Source: Pseudoalteromonas sp. FUC4 (GTDB lineage: Bacteria > Pseudomonadota > Gammaproteobacteria > Enterobacterales > Alteromonadaceae). From it: a stretch of DNA of 64,000 bases. The notes below the pieces were generated by a model. It saw only the letters and a list, made by a program, of their open reading frames with translations, did not search any database and was not told where the DNA came from. The stretch spans positions 106,556 to 170,555 of the forward strand of contig NZ_SEUI01000002.1 of the NCBI RefSeq assembly GCF_008370255.1, in the 5' to 3' direction. Every line of letters begins with the position of its first letter. Position 1 is the stretch's first letter. The position numbers and the translations under genes were made by a program. Positions 24,843 to 32,418 of the stretch are shown in pieces.

Positions 24843-25184
24843 ATGCAGGCACCTTTGCACAGTGCGCCATTCGATAAGGTTAACGTGATTGCGCTTATGG
24901 TAAAAAGCGTAAGCAGTTATCGAGTTTTGGTATTTTTACGTTTTTTTATTGCCATAATTGGTGGCTATGCTTTTACCTCTGCAAGTACTGCGTTATTAAG
25001 CTTTGTGTTGCCAATAGCTAAACAAGACGCTGTGCTTTTTAGTGTTTCAATTAGCATTTTAATTTATGCCGTTGTATTTATTTATGCCTTTAGCGTTAAA
25101 TCATTAAAAACAGTGTGGATCAGTATTTTACTAAGTACGGGAGCGTTCATTAGTTTGCTTGCATTACTGAAGGGTTGGGTATGA
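24843..25184 (+). CDS. DUF3649-like membrane protein of an iron-uptake operon
   Basis: A 113-residue protein with three hydrophobic segments (about residues 27-55, 62-82, 87-110). In position and size it fits DUF3649, which normally precedes a PepSY-associated membrane protein and DUF3325 in siderophore or iron-uptake operons. Its stop overlaps the next start (ATGA). It carries one copy of the GATCA repeat encoding WISILLS in its last membrane segment. Its biochemical role is unknown; the Fur box upstream supports an iron-related function. Confidence 0.7.
   Translation: MQAPLHSAPFDKVNVIALMVKSVSSYRVLVFLRFFIAIIGGYAFTSASTALLSFVLPIAKQDAVLFSVSISILIYAVVFIYAFSVKSLKTVWISILLSTGAFISLLALLKGWV
25118..25137 (+). 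repeat. GATCA-n-TTTTACTAA motif, copy 3 (coding)
   Basis: Inside the DUF3649-like gene. With the preceding TG it encodes WISILLS, and is the same DNA as in the DUF3325-like gene. Confidence 0.6.
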
Positions 25185-26782
25185 AAGATAGCTTTTTCAG
25201 ATCGATGACTTGGTTGCACACTTGGGTAGGGTTACTCGTTTGCTGGTTATTATATTTAATATTTTTTGCAGGGACTCTTAGCTTTTTTAGAGACGAAATA
25301 ACGTTGTGGAATCAACCAGCCATTCATAATGTGCAAGCCCAAACACAGCGTATAGAAGCGCAAAAACAACAAATAATTACCGGATTTGATTACTTAGCTA
25401 ACCATGGAGCTAACTCATCAAGCTGGCGTATTACATTACCTGAGCCGCGTATTCCATATTTAATTTATGGTTATGCAAAGCCAAAAGAACTAGGCCAGCG
25501 CCGCAGTAAGTTTGAAAACACGCAGCTTAACCCTAATACCATGCAAGAGCTTGAGCCCTTTGTAGATACTAAAGGTGGTAACTTTTTTTATCGGTTGCAC
25601 TATGATTTACATTACATGGATGCAATAACAGCACGCTGGATTGTGTGCTTTGCTAGCTTTTTTATGCTGATTGCCATTATATCGGGCGTGGTTATTCATA
25701 AGCGTATTTTTAAAGATATGTTTAGCTTTAGGCGTAACAAAGGTAGCCGTACGTGGTTAGATGCCCATAACTTAAGCTCTGTACTTGCACTTCCTTTTCA
25801 TTTAATGATTACTTACACGGGCATGATTACGCTCATATTTATGTTGTTTCCCTACCCTGCGCAAACGTCTTACGATAACGGCATGCGTGGCTTTTTTAAC
25901 GATGTAACCCCTCGCAACACCATGACCGATAAAGCCCAAGGCGAATCATCAATGGTGCCGATTCAAAGTATTTTGGATCAGGTTTATACTAAGTGGCCTC
26001 ATGCAGATATTACTCGCATACAAGTTAACCAACCAAATATGGCAGCTTCAACAATTACCGTATTGGTAAGCGCAGGTAAAACACTACGTGACCAAGCACC
26101 ACGCTTAATATTTAGTGGTGCTACAGGGCAAATGGTCGCTAAAACTGATGACGAGCTAACTAGCAGCAAAGCGCTTTACGAATCACTTAATTCAATGCAT
26201 ACAGGGCGTTTAGCTACGTGGTTGTTGCGCTGGTTATACGTATTAGGCGGTATTGCAGGCTGTGTAATGATTGGCTCTGGCTGTATTATGTGGGCTAAAC
26301 GAATTCGCGAGCGAACTAAAAATAACGTTAAACCTTCGTTTGGTTTAAAACTAGTTGAAGGGTTAAACCTAGCCACTATTATGGGACTTCCACTGGCAAC
26401 GTGTGCTTTTTTTATTGCTAACAGACTACTTAGTCCAACTACCGCAGAGCGCGCCGATAAAGAAATACTCGCGTTCTTTTTAACATGGCTAGCGGTTGCT
26501 CTTTTAGCACTTATAAAGCGCGACACACTGCAATGGCGAGTTATGGCAGCTATAAATGCTGTTGCATGTTTAAGCGTACCGGTTATTAATGCACTTACAA
26601 CTAACGGTAATATAGTTAGCTATTTGATGCACAAACAGTGGGCTTTATTTACTTTTGATGCACTGTTTTTGTTATTTAGTATATTGTTTTTTATACAAAC
26701 CGAAAAATTACGTACTGCTAAAAACAACTCAAAAATAATCAGCCCTAGTCAATCTAATAACCTTAAAAGGCAAAAACCATGA
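25181..26782 (+). CDS. PepSY-associated transmembrane protein (iron-uptake type)
   Basis: About 533 residues. A first membrane segment (WLHTWVGLLVCWLLYLIFFAGTLSFFRDE, about 12-40) is the classic PepSY_TM start, with a periplasmic part, further segments near 155-175, 200-225, 355-375, and a C-terminal four-helix bundle (about 395-515). Conserved His in LHTW, LHYDLH and the MHTGR loop may bind heme, as in proteins proposed to reduce ferric siderophores. I use the ATG at 25181, overlapping the upstream stop. It is the core of the Fur-linked three-gene operon. Confidence 0.8.
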   Translation: MKDSFFRSMTWLHTWVGLLVCWLLYLIFFAGTLSFFRDEITLWNQPAIHNVQAQTQRIEAQKQQIITGFDYLANHGANSSSWRITLPEPRIPYLIYGYAKPKELGQRRSKFENTQLNPNTMQELEPFVDTKGGNFFYRLHYDLHYMDAITARWIVCFASFFMLIAIISGVVIHKRIFKDMFSFRRNKGSRTWLDAHNLSSVLALPFHLMITYTGMITLIFMLFPYPAQTSYDNGMRGFFNDVTPRNTMTDKAQGESSMVPIQSILDQVYTKWPHADITRIQVNQPNMAASTITVLVSAGKTLRDQAPRLIFSGATGQMVAKTDDELTSSKALYESLNSMHTGRLATWLLRWLYVLGGIAGCVMIGSGCIMWAKRIRERTKNNVKPSFGLKLVEGLNLATIMGLPLATCAFFIANRLLSPTTAERADKEILAFFLTWLAVALLALIKRDTLQWRVMAAINAVACLSVPVINALTTNGNIVSYLMHKQWALFTFDALFLLFSILFFIQTEKLRTAKNNSKIISPSQSNNLKRQKP

Positions 26783-27114
26783 TTGATTTACTTGGATTTA
26801 GCCTATGCCTGCTCAGTTTTAACTGTTTTGCGCTGGCTAAGTATAATCATTTTAAAGATGTATTTAAAAAACGCCCTACAGAATCTCAACGTAAAGAGCT
26901 GCTATTAGCTGCTTGGATCAGTATTTTACTAAGCTTGGTGCTTTGTATAGTTACTCAAGGTGGATATGGAGCATTACTATTTTGCGGATTTATGAGCCTA
27001 AGTGTTTTAATTATAATGGTTTTTTATAATTTTTTAGTAAGCTACGTAAAGTGGTTTAGTGTTTTAAATAGCGTGTTAATTGTACTAAGTGGGTTGTTTT
27101 CAGCATTAAACTAG
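26779..27114 (+). CDS. DUF3325-like membrane protein
   Basis: A 111-residue protein with three or four membrane segments and a motif ALAKYNHFKDVFKKRP typical of DUF3325, the usual third gene of this operon. Overlaps the PepSY gene by four bases (ATGA). Residues AWISILLS are encoded by the repeated 18-20-bp motif shared with the DUF3649-like gene. Function unknown beyond association with iron uptake. Confidence 0.7.
   Translation: MIDLLGFSLCLLSFNCFALAKYNHFKDVFKKRPTESQRKELLLAAWISILLSLVLCIVTQGGYGALLFCGFMSLSVLIIMVFYNFLVSYVKWFSVLNSVLIVLSGLFSALN
26916..26933 (+). repeat. GATCA-n-TTTTACTAA motif, copy 4 (coding)
   Basis: GATCAGTATTTTACTAAG inside the DUF3325-like gene, identical over 18 bases to copies 2 and 3. 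Confidence 0.6.
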
Positions 27115-27116
27115 CC

Positions 27117-27137
27117 TTAGTTAGTAAAAACGTGATC
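27117..27137 (-). repeat. GATCA-n-TTTTACTAA motif, copy 5
   Basis: Just after the DUF3325-like stop; the minus strand reads GATCACGTTTTTACTAACT plus two bases. It pairs with copy 1 on the same strand to flank the region. Confidence 0.6.
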
Positions 27138-27155
27138 CTTTATTTTCCCATAGAT

Positions 27156-27423
27156 TAGGGCGTGTTGATCTTTGGTGGGTGAATTTGCAGCAGACTGTTT
27201 GGTATTTAGGCAAGGCAGAGCCTATGTAGTGTGGTTATTCCCCATAAATAGGCGATAACGCAGCATAAATACCAAACATGCGCTGCCCAAAGGGTTCTTT
27301 CTAGGGACGATTAACTCTTTGTTGCTCGGTTTTTACTTAGCCCACTAGGTTACAAACCTCGCGCCGCGATTTAATCGCCCCTAGATTGAACAGATTTCAA
27401 TCCACAAAGATTAACACGCCCTA
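27156..27423. mobile_element. MITE-like element with terminal inverted repeats
   Basis: Left end TAGGGCGTGTTGATCTTTGG (27156 on) and right end, read on the other strand, TAGGGCGTGTTAATCTTTGT (to 27423) match over about 22 bases with one substitution and one indel. Inside are nested inverted repeats: TGTTTGGTATTTA (27196-27208) with TAAATACCAAACA (27266-27278), perfect, and CTAGGGACGATTAA with TTAATCGCCCCTAG, one mismatch. There is no reading frame. TA at both ends would fit a TA-targeting (IS630-type) mobiliser, but this is only suggestive. Confidence 0.7.
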
Positions 27424-27426
27424 GGC

Positions 27427-27457
27427 AAAAAAAAATGGCAAGCTATATAGCTTGCCA
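27427..27457 (-). terminator. Terminator for the lipocalin transcript
   Basis: TGGCAAGCTAT/ATAGCTTGCCA is a perfect 22-bp palindrome (27436-27457). On the minus strand it is followed by a run of nine T. Confidence 0.75.
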
Positions 27458-27569
27458 ACAATAGGGGATATTCAGTGTTTCTAATACTTGCTGTCTCACG
27501 GCAAGTACACACAATATAACCATAATATATTTAAGTTACTTTACAGTTAGATGACTCTTTTATTACTAC

Positions 27570-27586
27570 TGTAAAGGGGCTTTACA
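27570..27586. promoter_or_regulatory. TGTAAA-N5-TTTACA site (GGGGC spacer)
   Basis: TGTAAA-GGGGC-TTTACA, 5 bp past the lipocalin stop. A variant of the 17-bp motif found six times in the window. Confidence 0.4.
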
Positions 27587-27590
27587 TTGT

Positions 27591-28112
27591 TTATTGCTTA
27601 ACCCAAATTATTTCATCGGTAGCAAAGCCCAACTCTTTAGCTTTAGTTAAAAAGTGTTCTTTAAGCTCTTTGCTAACCGTTGGCGTACGCGACAGAAACC
27701 ACAAGTAATCTTTGTTGTAACTGGTTATAAATGCATATTGATAGTCGGGTTGGTCAAGCTCAAAAATCACGTAAGCCCCATAAAATGGACCAAAAAACGA
27801 GACTTTAAAATGTCCGGTGTCAGTGCCTTCAACAAACTTGGCTAAGCCTTCGGCGTTATCCCATTTTTTATCATCCGTTAAATACCCTTTGTTAAGGACC
27901 TTTACTGTGCCGTCGTCGTTAATTGAATAAGTCGCGGTAACTTGCTCCATACCTTCTTCGAATGAGTGATTAAGACGCGCTATTTCAAACCACTTGCCTT
28001 TATATTTTTGCATATCAAAGTTTTTAACAGGTGTTATTCCATCAGGAGGGCTGGTGCAGGCACTAAGAAAAAACAACCCCGTAATAAGTAAACCGTATTT
28101 AATAGCCTTCAT
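27591..28112 (-). CDS. blc: Outer-membrane lipocalin lipoprotein
   Basis: A 173-residue bacterial lipocalin. Signal peptide with lipobox LSAC (Cys about 19), the lipocalin GxW signature in YKGKWFEIARLNHSFE (about residues 39-54), VTATYSINDDGTVKVLNKG, and YLWFLSRTPTVS near the end. Bacterial Blc binds lysophospholipids or fatty acids and is linked to envelope maintenance. The ribosome site AAGGAGC precedes the ATG. Monocistronic, with a strong terminator beyond its 3' end. Confidence 0.93.
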   Translation of the reverse strand: MKAIKYGLLITGLFFLSACTSPPDGITPVKNFDMQKYKGKWFEIARLNHSFEEGMEQVTATYSINDDGTVKVLNKGYLTDDKKWDNAEGLAKFVEGTDTGHFKVSFFGPFYGAYVIFELDQPDYQYAFITSYNKDYLWFLSRTPTVSKELKEHFLTKAKELGFATDEIIWVKQ

Positions 28113-28242
28113 GTAAGCTCCTTTTTAAATTACATAAATAGTACGTATTATCTAAATATAGATGAGTATAAAGTTTGCTAGCCGATTAAAAAAATTTGCT
28201 ATAGGATCATATTAATTCTAAAGCAATAAAAATGACCATAGC

Positions 28243-28698
28243 ATGAAAATTTGGGTAGATGCAGACGCGTGTCCTGTTGTTATAAAAGAAATACTTTTTA
28301 GAGCTGCAGAGCGTATGAAAATCGAGACTATTTTAGTGGCTAATCACGCAATGCGTATCCCGCCGTCAAAATACATAAGTCGCGTTCAAGTATCGTCAGG
28401 GTTTGATGTAGCCGACGACGAAATAGTAAAACGCGTTGAAAAAGGCGATTTAGTTATTACGGGCGATATTCCGCTAGCAAGTGAAGTAATTGATAACGGC
28501 GGGCAAGCACTAAACCCACGTGGCGAGCTTTATACCACCGAAAATATTCGCTCAATACTTAACGTGCGCGACTTTATGGATACCATGCGCTCAAGCGGCG
28601 TAGAAATGAGTGGTGGGCCGCCGCCACTTAGCCAAACCGATCGCCAAAACTTTGCAAATAACCTCGACCGTATTTTAGCGCAAAATAAGACGAAGTAA
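28243..28698 (+). CDS. yaiI: YaiI/YqxD family (DUF188) protein
   Basis: A 151-residue protein with the family pattern: [18 protein letters not shown] at the N-terminus, [29 protein letters not shown], and [14 protein letters not shown]. The acidic residues suggest a PIN-like nuclease fold, but the activity is not established. It is the first gene of a probable three-gene operon; the next gene begins directly after its stop codon. Confidence 0.92.
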   Translation: MKIWVDADACPVVIKEILFRAAERMKIETILVANHAMRIPPSKYISRVQVSSGFDVADDEIVKRVEKGDLVITGDIPLASEVIDNGGQALNPRGELYTTENIRSILNVRDFMDTMRSSGVEMSGGPPPLSQTDRQNFANNLDRILAQNKTK

Positions 28699-29241
28699 GT
28701 GACAGAGCAAGTTGTTGGTTTAGGTGAGTATAATTTTAATGTAGCCGTGTATGTCGCAAAAGCACCGCCTATGCCCTACTTTGAAACCCTACAAAGTATA
28801 GAGCCGGTAATTAACGAGCAAATAAATACTATAAACCAGCACTGTGGTAATGGTTGGCGTAAAGTGTTTAACGTGTATGCAAAAGTGCTATTTGCCCTGC
28901 CAAGTGAGCATTACTCATTTGCTAAACAAGCCTCTACTTGGCAAGCGTATCGCGATAAATATTTACTTCAAAACGACAGTAAAACAGCCCTTTTATTTAG
29001 TGCCCCCATTATTAAAGGCACTAACAAAAATCAGCTACATATAATTGCTGGGCGTACGCACGCTAAAAACTTATTACAACAAGGTAAGTTACATGCACAA
29101 TTTGATTGGCTCGACGACGAGTTTGCAATAGACACAACTAACAACATTATTGTGTGCCCATATTTTGATTACAGACAGTTAAGTAATATAAAAATTGCGA
29201 GGCTTAGCGAGCTAGTCGCGCAGCTAAAAGCCACTAAATAA
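28699..29241 (+). CDS. Conserved-looking hypothetical protein
   Basis: A 180-residue soluble protein with a GTG start placed directly after the yaiI TAA. I do not recognise the family. It has no signal peptide, a Trp-rich middle (STWQAYRDKYLL), IIAGRTHAKNLL, and a C-terminal IIVCPYFDYRQLSNIKI stretch. The frame is tightly packed between yaiI and the ACT protein, which supports it as a real gene of that operon. Confidence 0.75.
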   Translation: MTEQVVGLGEYNFNVAVYVAKAPPMPYFETLQSIEPVINEQINTINQHCGNGWRKVFNVYAKVLFALPSEHYSFAKQASTWQAYRDKYLLQNDSKTALLFSAPIIKGTNKNQLHIIAGRTHAKNLLQQGKLHAQFDWLDDEFAIDTTNNIIVCPYFDYRQLSNIKIARLSELVAQLKATK

Positions 29242-29260
29242 CACATTGTAAGGAACGACC

Positions 29261-29653
29261 ATGGCCGGAATTTTAGAGTTAAACGAATTATTAAGATCAA
29301 TGCAGCCTGCGCTTAAACAAGGTGAGTACATATTTTGCTGTTTAGCAGGTAAATTGGCTGATTATGTTCATTTAGAGCCACTTGCCACGTATGTTGAAGA
29401 AGAAGGGCTAACCCTTATTTTAAAAGCTGAAACCGCAGATAAAGCAGGTATTACTTACGAGGGTAAATATAATTTAATTACCCTTAACGTACATTCAAGC
29501 TTAGAGGCCGTGGGGCTAACTGCTGCGGTATCGACAAAGCTGACTGAGCATGGCATTAGCGCTAATGTGGTAGCTGCGTTTTATCATGACCATATTTTTG
29601 TACAAACAGACAAGGCACAAGCCGCGATGAAAGCACTTGGAGAGATTGGTTAG
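29261..29653 (+). CDS. ACT-domain protein (two tandem ACT-like units)
   Basis: A 130-residue protein. The N-terminal half (FCCLAGKLADYVHLEPLATYVEEEGLTLIL) and the C-terminal half (YNLITLNVHSSLEAVGLTAAVSTKLTEHGISANVVAAFYHDHIFV) match small double-ACT proteins that are likely amino-acid sensors. RBS AAGGA. Ligand unknown. Probably the last gene of the yaiI operon, 19 bp after the hypothetical gene. Confidence 0.88.
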   Translation: MAGILELNELLRSMQPALKQGEYIFCCLAGKLADYVHLEPLATYVEEEGLTLILKAETADKAGITYEGKYNLITLNVHSSLEAVGLTAAVSTKLTEHGISANVVAAFYHDHIFVQTDKAQAAMKALGEIG

Positions 29654-29698
29654 GATTTGCTGGCACAGCAACAATCTGATTGATGTAGATATTGGAGC

Positions 29699-29724
29699 GT
29701 CGGATGGCGCTTCGCTTAACCGAC
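29699..29724. repeat. REP-like palindrome
   Basis: GTCGG-ATG-GCG-CTT-CGC-TTAA-CCGAC forms an imperfect hairpin very like enterobacterial REP units. Weak pairing extends outward (ATAT.GG / CC.ATAT). It lies between two convergent genes. Confidence 0.65.
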
Positions 29725-29811
29725 CTATATTTCATGATGCTCATGGCTTAAAAGTTTGATTAAATTGTCCAATATCCGCTTTATTTTTTATTACAAATAA
29801 TAGTTTTTGTA

Positions 29812-30693
29812 TCACTCAACAACTAGCTTTGATACCACCCATTTATGCAGTGGATTTTTACTGTAACGCGGATGCCATGCGGCTATTACATCAAACGGGG
29901 CTGGTAACTGTTGCAAATCAATTTTTACCAGCTCTGAGCTTACTGCGCGTGAGGGTAAAAATGCAATGGAGTCTGTAGTTTCTAGATACATCGGTACAAT
30001 AGAAAAACACGGTGCCGACACAACAACATTGCGTGTTAAATCAAAGCTTTTAAACCAATCGTCAATAGAGCCTTTAAAATTTGGACGTGAAGGCGAGGCA
30101 ATAATGCTTGGGTAGCTGGCTATTTGCGCAAGCGTTGGTTTAGTCCCTGCTATTGATGAGTTAGGTGAAGTAACGCAAATGTGTTGCTCTTCAAATAGCT
30201 TAATAATGGGGTAAGTACTTGGGATATAGTCAGGAAATGCAATAGCAAGGTTTACTTTGCCGCTTTCCATTAAATCGTGCAGGCTGTCTATCTCGAAGTC
30301 TCTTATTATAAGCTTTAAATTTGGCGCTTGTGCCCGGAGCACTTTAACTAATGCTGGTAAAACAACTTGCTGTGCGTAGTCGGTAGCGGCTATTACAAAC
30401 TCATCCTTAACTGTTTTTGGGTCAAATATTTTAGGGGCCAGTAATGCCTGGAAATCGTTTAGTAGTTTGTCTATATCTACCGATAGCTCTTCAGCATATG
30501 GCGTAGGCACAAAGCCAGTGGTTTTTCTCAAAAACAGCTGGTCGTTAAACACATCGCGTAACTTTTTTAGTTGCTCACTCACTGCTTGTTGGGTTAAGCC
30601 CAATTTACTCGCTGCTTTTGAGGCGTTCTTCTCGCGAATGAGCGCTTGGAAAATACGCAATTGTTTTATATCTAATCGGTCTAACTTGCTCAT
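29812..30693 (-). CDS. LysR-family transcriptional regulator
   Basis: A 293-residue regulator. Helix-turn-helix LRIFQALIREKNASKAASKLGLTQQAVSEQL (about residues 11-42), with RDVFNDQLFLRKTTGFVPTPYA after it; substrate-binding domain from about residue 90. Divergent from the short-chain dehydrogenase gene with about 150 bp between, so it likely controls that gene and itself. No clear T-N11-A site is singled out by eye. Confidence 0.9.
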   Translation of the reverse strand: MSKLDRLDIKQLRIFQALIREKNASKAASKLGLTQQAVSEQLKKLRDVFNDQLFLRKTTGFVPTPYAEELSVDIDKLLNDFQALLAPKIFDPKTVKDEFVIAATDYAQQVVLPALVKVLRAQAPNLKLIIRDFEIDSLHDLMESGKVNLAIAFPDYIPSTYPIIKLFEEQHICVTSPNSSIAGTKPTLAQIASYPSIIASPSRPNFKGSIDDWFKSFDLTRNVVVSAPCFSIVPMYLETTDSIAFLPSRAVSSELVKIDLQQLPAPFDVIAAWHPRYSKNPLHKWVVSKLVVE

Positions 30694-30844
30694 GCTGCTG
30701 CCAGTGTTATTTAGTAATAATATTTAACTTATCACATAACCAAATTATCTTGTATCTCTTACATAAAAGGGTTGTTTCTAATTGTTAAAATACTCCCTTA
30801 CTATGCTCCTACACACTAAAGTGAACAAATGATTGGAGCAAACA

Positions 30845-31450
30845 ATGAAAACAGTAATATTAATAGGCGCACTAGGAAAAATGGGTCAAGCGGCATTAAC
30901 CGGTTTATCTAAGCATAAAGTAATTACAGCGGGTCGTTCGGGCGATGTGGATCATATTGTTGATATTACCAGCGAGCAATCAATTACTGAGCTGTATGAA
31001 AAAGTAGGCCATTTTGATGCCGTAGTTAATACCGTAGGTTTATGTGAGTACGAAACGTTTGCAGATATGAGCGAAGCCCAGTGGATGAGCACTATTATGA
31101 GCAAAATGATGGGGCAAATTAACCTTGTACGCATTGGTCAAAAGTACATTGCCGATGGCGGCTCATTTACGCTAATTAGCGGTATTTTAAACGTTAAGCC
31201 GATTCCTTTTGCAATTGCTGATGCAACAACCAGCGGCGCAATAGATACGTTTGCAAAATGCGTATCACTAGAAATGCCACGAGGCACACGTATTAATGTG
31301 GTAAACCCTACCGTACTTGAAGAAGCATGGGGCGTTTATGGCGAAATGATGCCAGGTTTTCAGCCAGTACCAGGCAAACTTGTAGGTAAAGCGTTTGAGC
31401 GTTCGGTTGATGGTTTTATTAATGGCGAAGTTATTTTTGTAGACGCTTAA
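30845..31450 (+). CDS. Short-chain dehydrogenase/reductase-like protein lacking YxxxK
   Basis: A 201-residue Rossmann protein. The coenzyme loop is GALGKMGQAAL at about residues 8-18, then AGRSGDVDHIVDITS. The catalytic region reads SGILNVKPIPFAIADATTSGAIDTFAK, where the usual Tyr-x-x-x-Lys is absent, as in some small SDR subfamilies. It may bind NAD(P) without classical catalysis. I use the ATG at 30845; TTGGAG at 30833 is its ribosome site, not a start. Divergent from a LysR gene. Confidence 0.85.
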   Translation: MKTVILIGALGKMGQAALTGLSKHKVITAGRSGDVDHIVDITSEQSITELYEKVGHFDAVVNTVGLCEYETFADMSEAQWMSTIMSKMMGQINLVRIGQKYIADGGSFTLISGILNVKPIPFAIADATTSGAIDTFAKCVSLEMPRGTRINVVNPTVLEEAWGVYGEMMPGFQPVPGKLVGKAFERSVDGFINGEVIFVDA

Positions 31451-31500
31451 TTGGCTCAGTCTTTCAAACAGATAGGTGAGCTTTACTTGCAGATTAATAA

Positions 31501-31535
31501 GCGCTTTGCATTAAAAGAAAGTGACAAAGCGCTTT
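31501..31535. terminator. Hairpin after the SDR gene
   Basis: GCGCTTTG (31501-31508) and CAAAGCGC (31525-31532) are perfect arms, followed on the + strand by TTT then A's. A weak terminator or attenuator between the SDR gene and the small lipoprotein. Confidence 0.5.
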
Positions 31536-31561
31536 AAAAACATATTCAAAACGGTGGTAAA

Positions 31562-31732
31562 ATGAAAAAATTAATTCCAATATTTGCTATATTATTGGCT
31601 GCAGGTTGTGCCAATGTAACGCCAAGCTCGCAATATGTTAGCGAGCCAGGCGCAAATTCTAATAAAGAATGTAAAACAATACCGCGCCATAAGCACACGG
31701 TTCAGTGGTGTAAGCCACATTCTTCTAGATAA
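31562..31732 (+). CDS. Small lipoprotein (56 residues)
   Basis: MKKLIPIFAILLAAGC gives a clear signal peptide and lipobox LAAGC with Cys at residue 16, followed by about 40 mature residues with two more Cys and a basic HKHTVQW stretch. A GGTGG-like ribosome site precedes the ATG. Stop at 31730-31732, convergent with the methyltransferase 1 bp away. Family not recognised. Confidence 0.7.
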   Translation: MKKLIPIFAILLAAGCANVTPSSQYVSEPGANSNKECKTIPRHKHTVQWCKPHSSR

Positions 31733-31733
31733 A

Positions 31734-32390
31734 TTAAACTACATACCCACTAAAACCTAGGGCTTTAAAATACAGCTTCGGAATGCCAAATTTGCACTCA
31801 TTTAGCAGTTCGCTAAAGCGCATTCTATCAAGCGGGTAAAACTCATTTTCTAAGTCATGCCCTGTTTGTGTTTTACCGGTTTCGGTTAAACCTAATTGCG
31901 CGCACGTTGTAAGCTGGGCTTCGCGCTCGAATGAAGTTTCGGGGCGCATTAAATCCGCAATATAAAGGTTTGCGTCTTTTTTAAGCCTTCCTTTAATTGC
32001 TTTTAATAACTCTTTTTTATCGCCGTTATCTTGTAAAAAATGCATTACTAATAAACATAAAACGGCATCGGCTTTAACCGATAACTTATCAACTGGACCA
32101 TTATGTACATCTACGCGGCTTGTTATGCCTTGCTCATCAAATTGCTGCTGTGCGATAGTAAGCATATCGGCTGATGTATCTTGCACGGTAAATTGCCATG
32201 TTGGATTTAGTGCAGCCAGTGCAAGTACTTCTTTGCCTGTGCCAGCTCCTACTACCAAAATATGTGCGTTGTCGCTTAGTGTTGCTTGTAGCTGCGCATT
32301 AGTGAGCTGATGTAATAATTCATAACCAGGAACTAAACGGGTTATACGGCTATCGTATTGTGTTGCTTGCTCGCCTGTAAACGTTGGCAT
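31734..32390 (-). CDS. Class I SAM-dependent methyltransferase
   Basis: A 218-residue enzyme. Motif I ILVVGAGTGKEVLALA (about residues 44-59), acidic strand 2 end VQDTSADMLTIAQQQF, and motif IV VLCLLVMHFL. No TM or signal. The substrate is not evident. RBS AAGGAG before the ATG. It lies 28 bp beyond sbcC on the same strand and may be read through from sbcDC. Confidence 0.88.
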   Translation of the reverse strand: MPTFTGEQATQYDSRITRLVPGYELLHQLTNAQLQATLSDNAHILVVGAGTGKEVLALAALNPTWQFTVQDTSADMLTIAQQQFDEQGITSRVDVHNGPVDKLSVKADAVLCLLVMHFLQDNGDKKELLKAIKGRLKKDANLYIADLMRPETSFEREAQLTTCAQLGLTETGKTQTGHDLENEFYPLDRMRFSELLNECKFGIPKLYFKALGFSGYVV

Positions 32391-32418
32391 TGTATCTCCT
32401 TGTTTTCAGTAATGTTGC

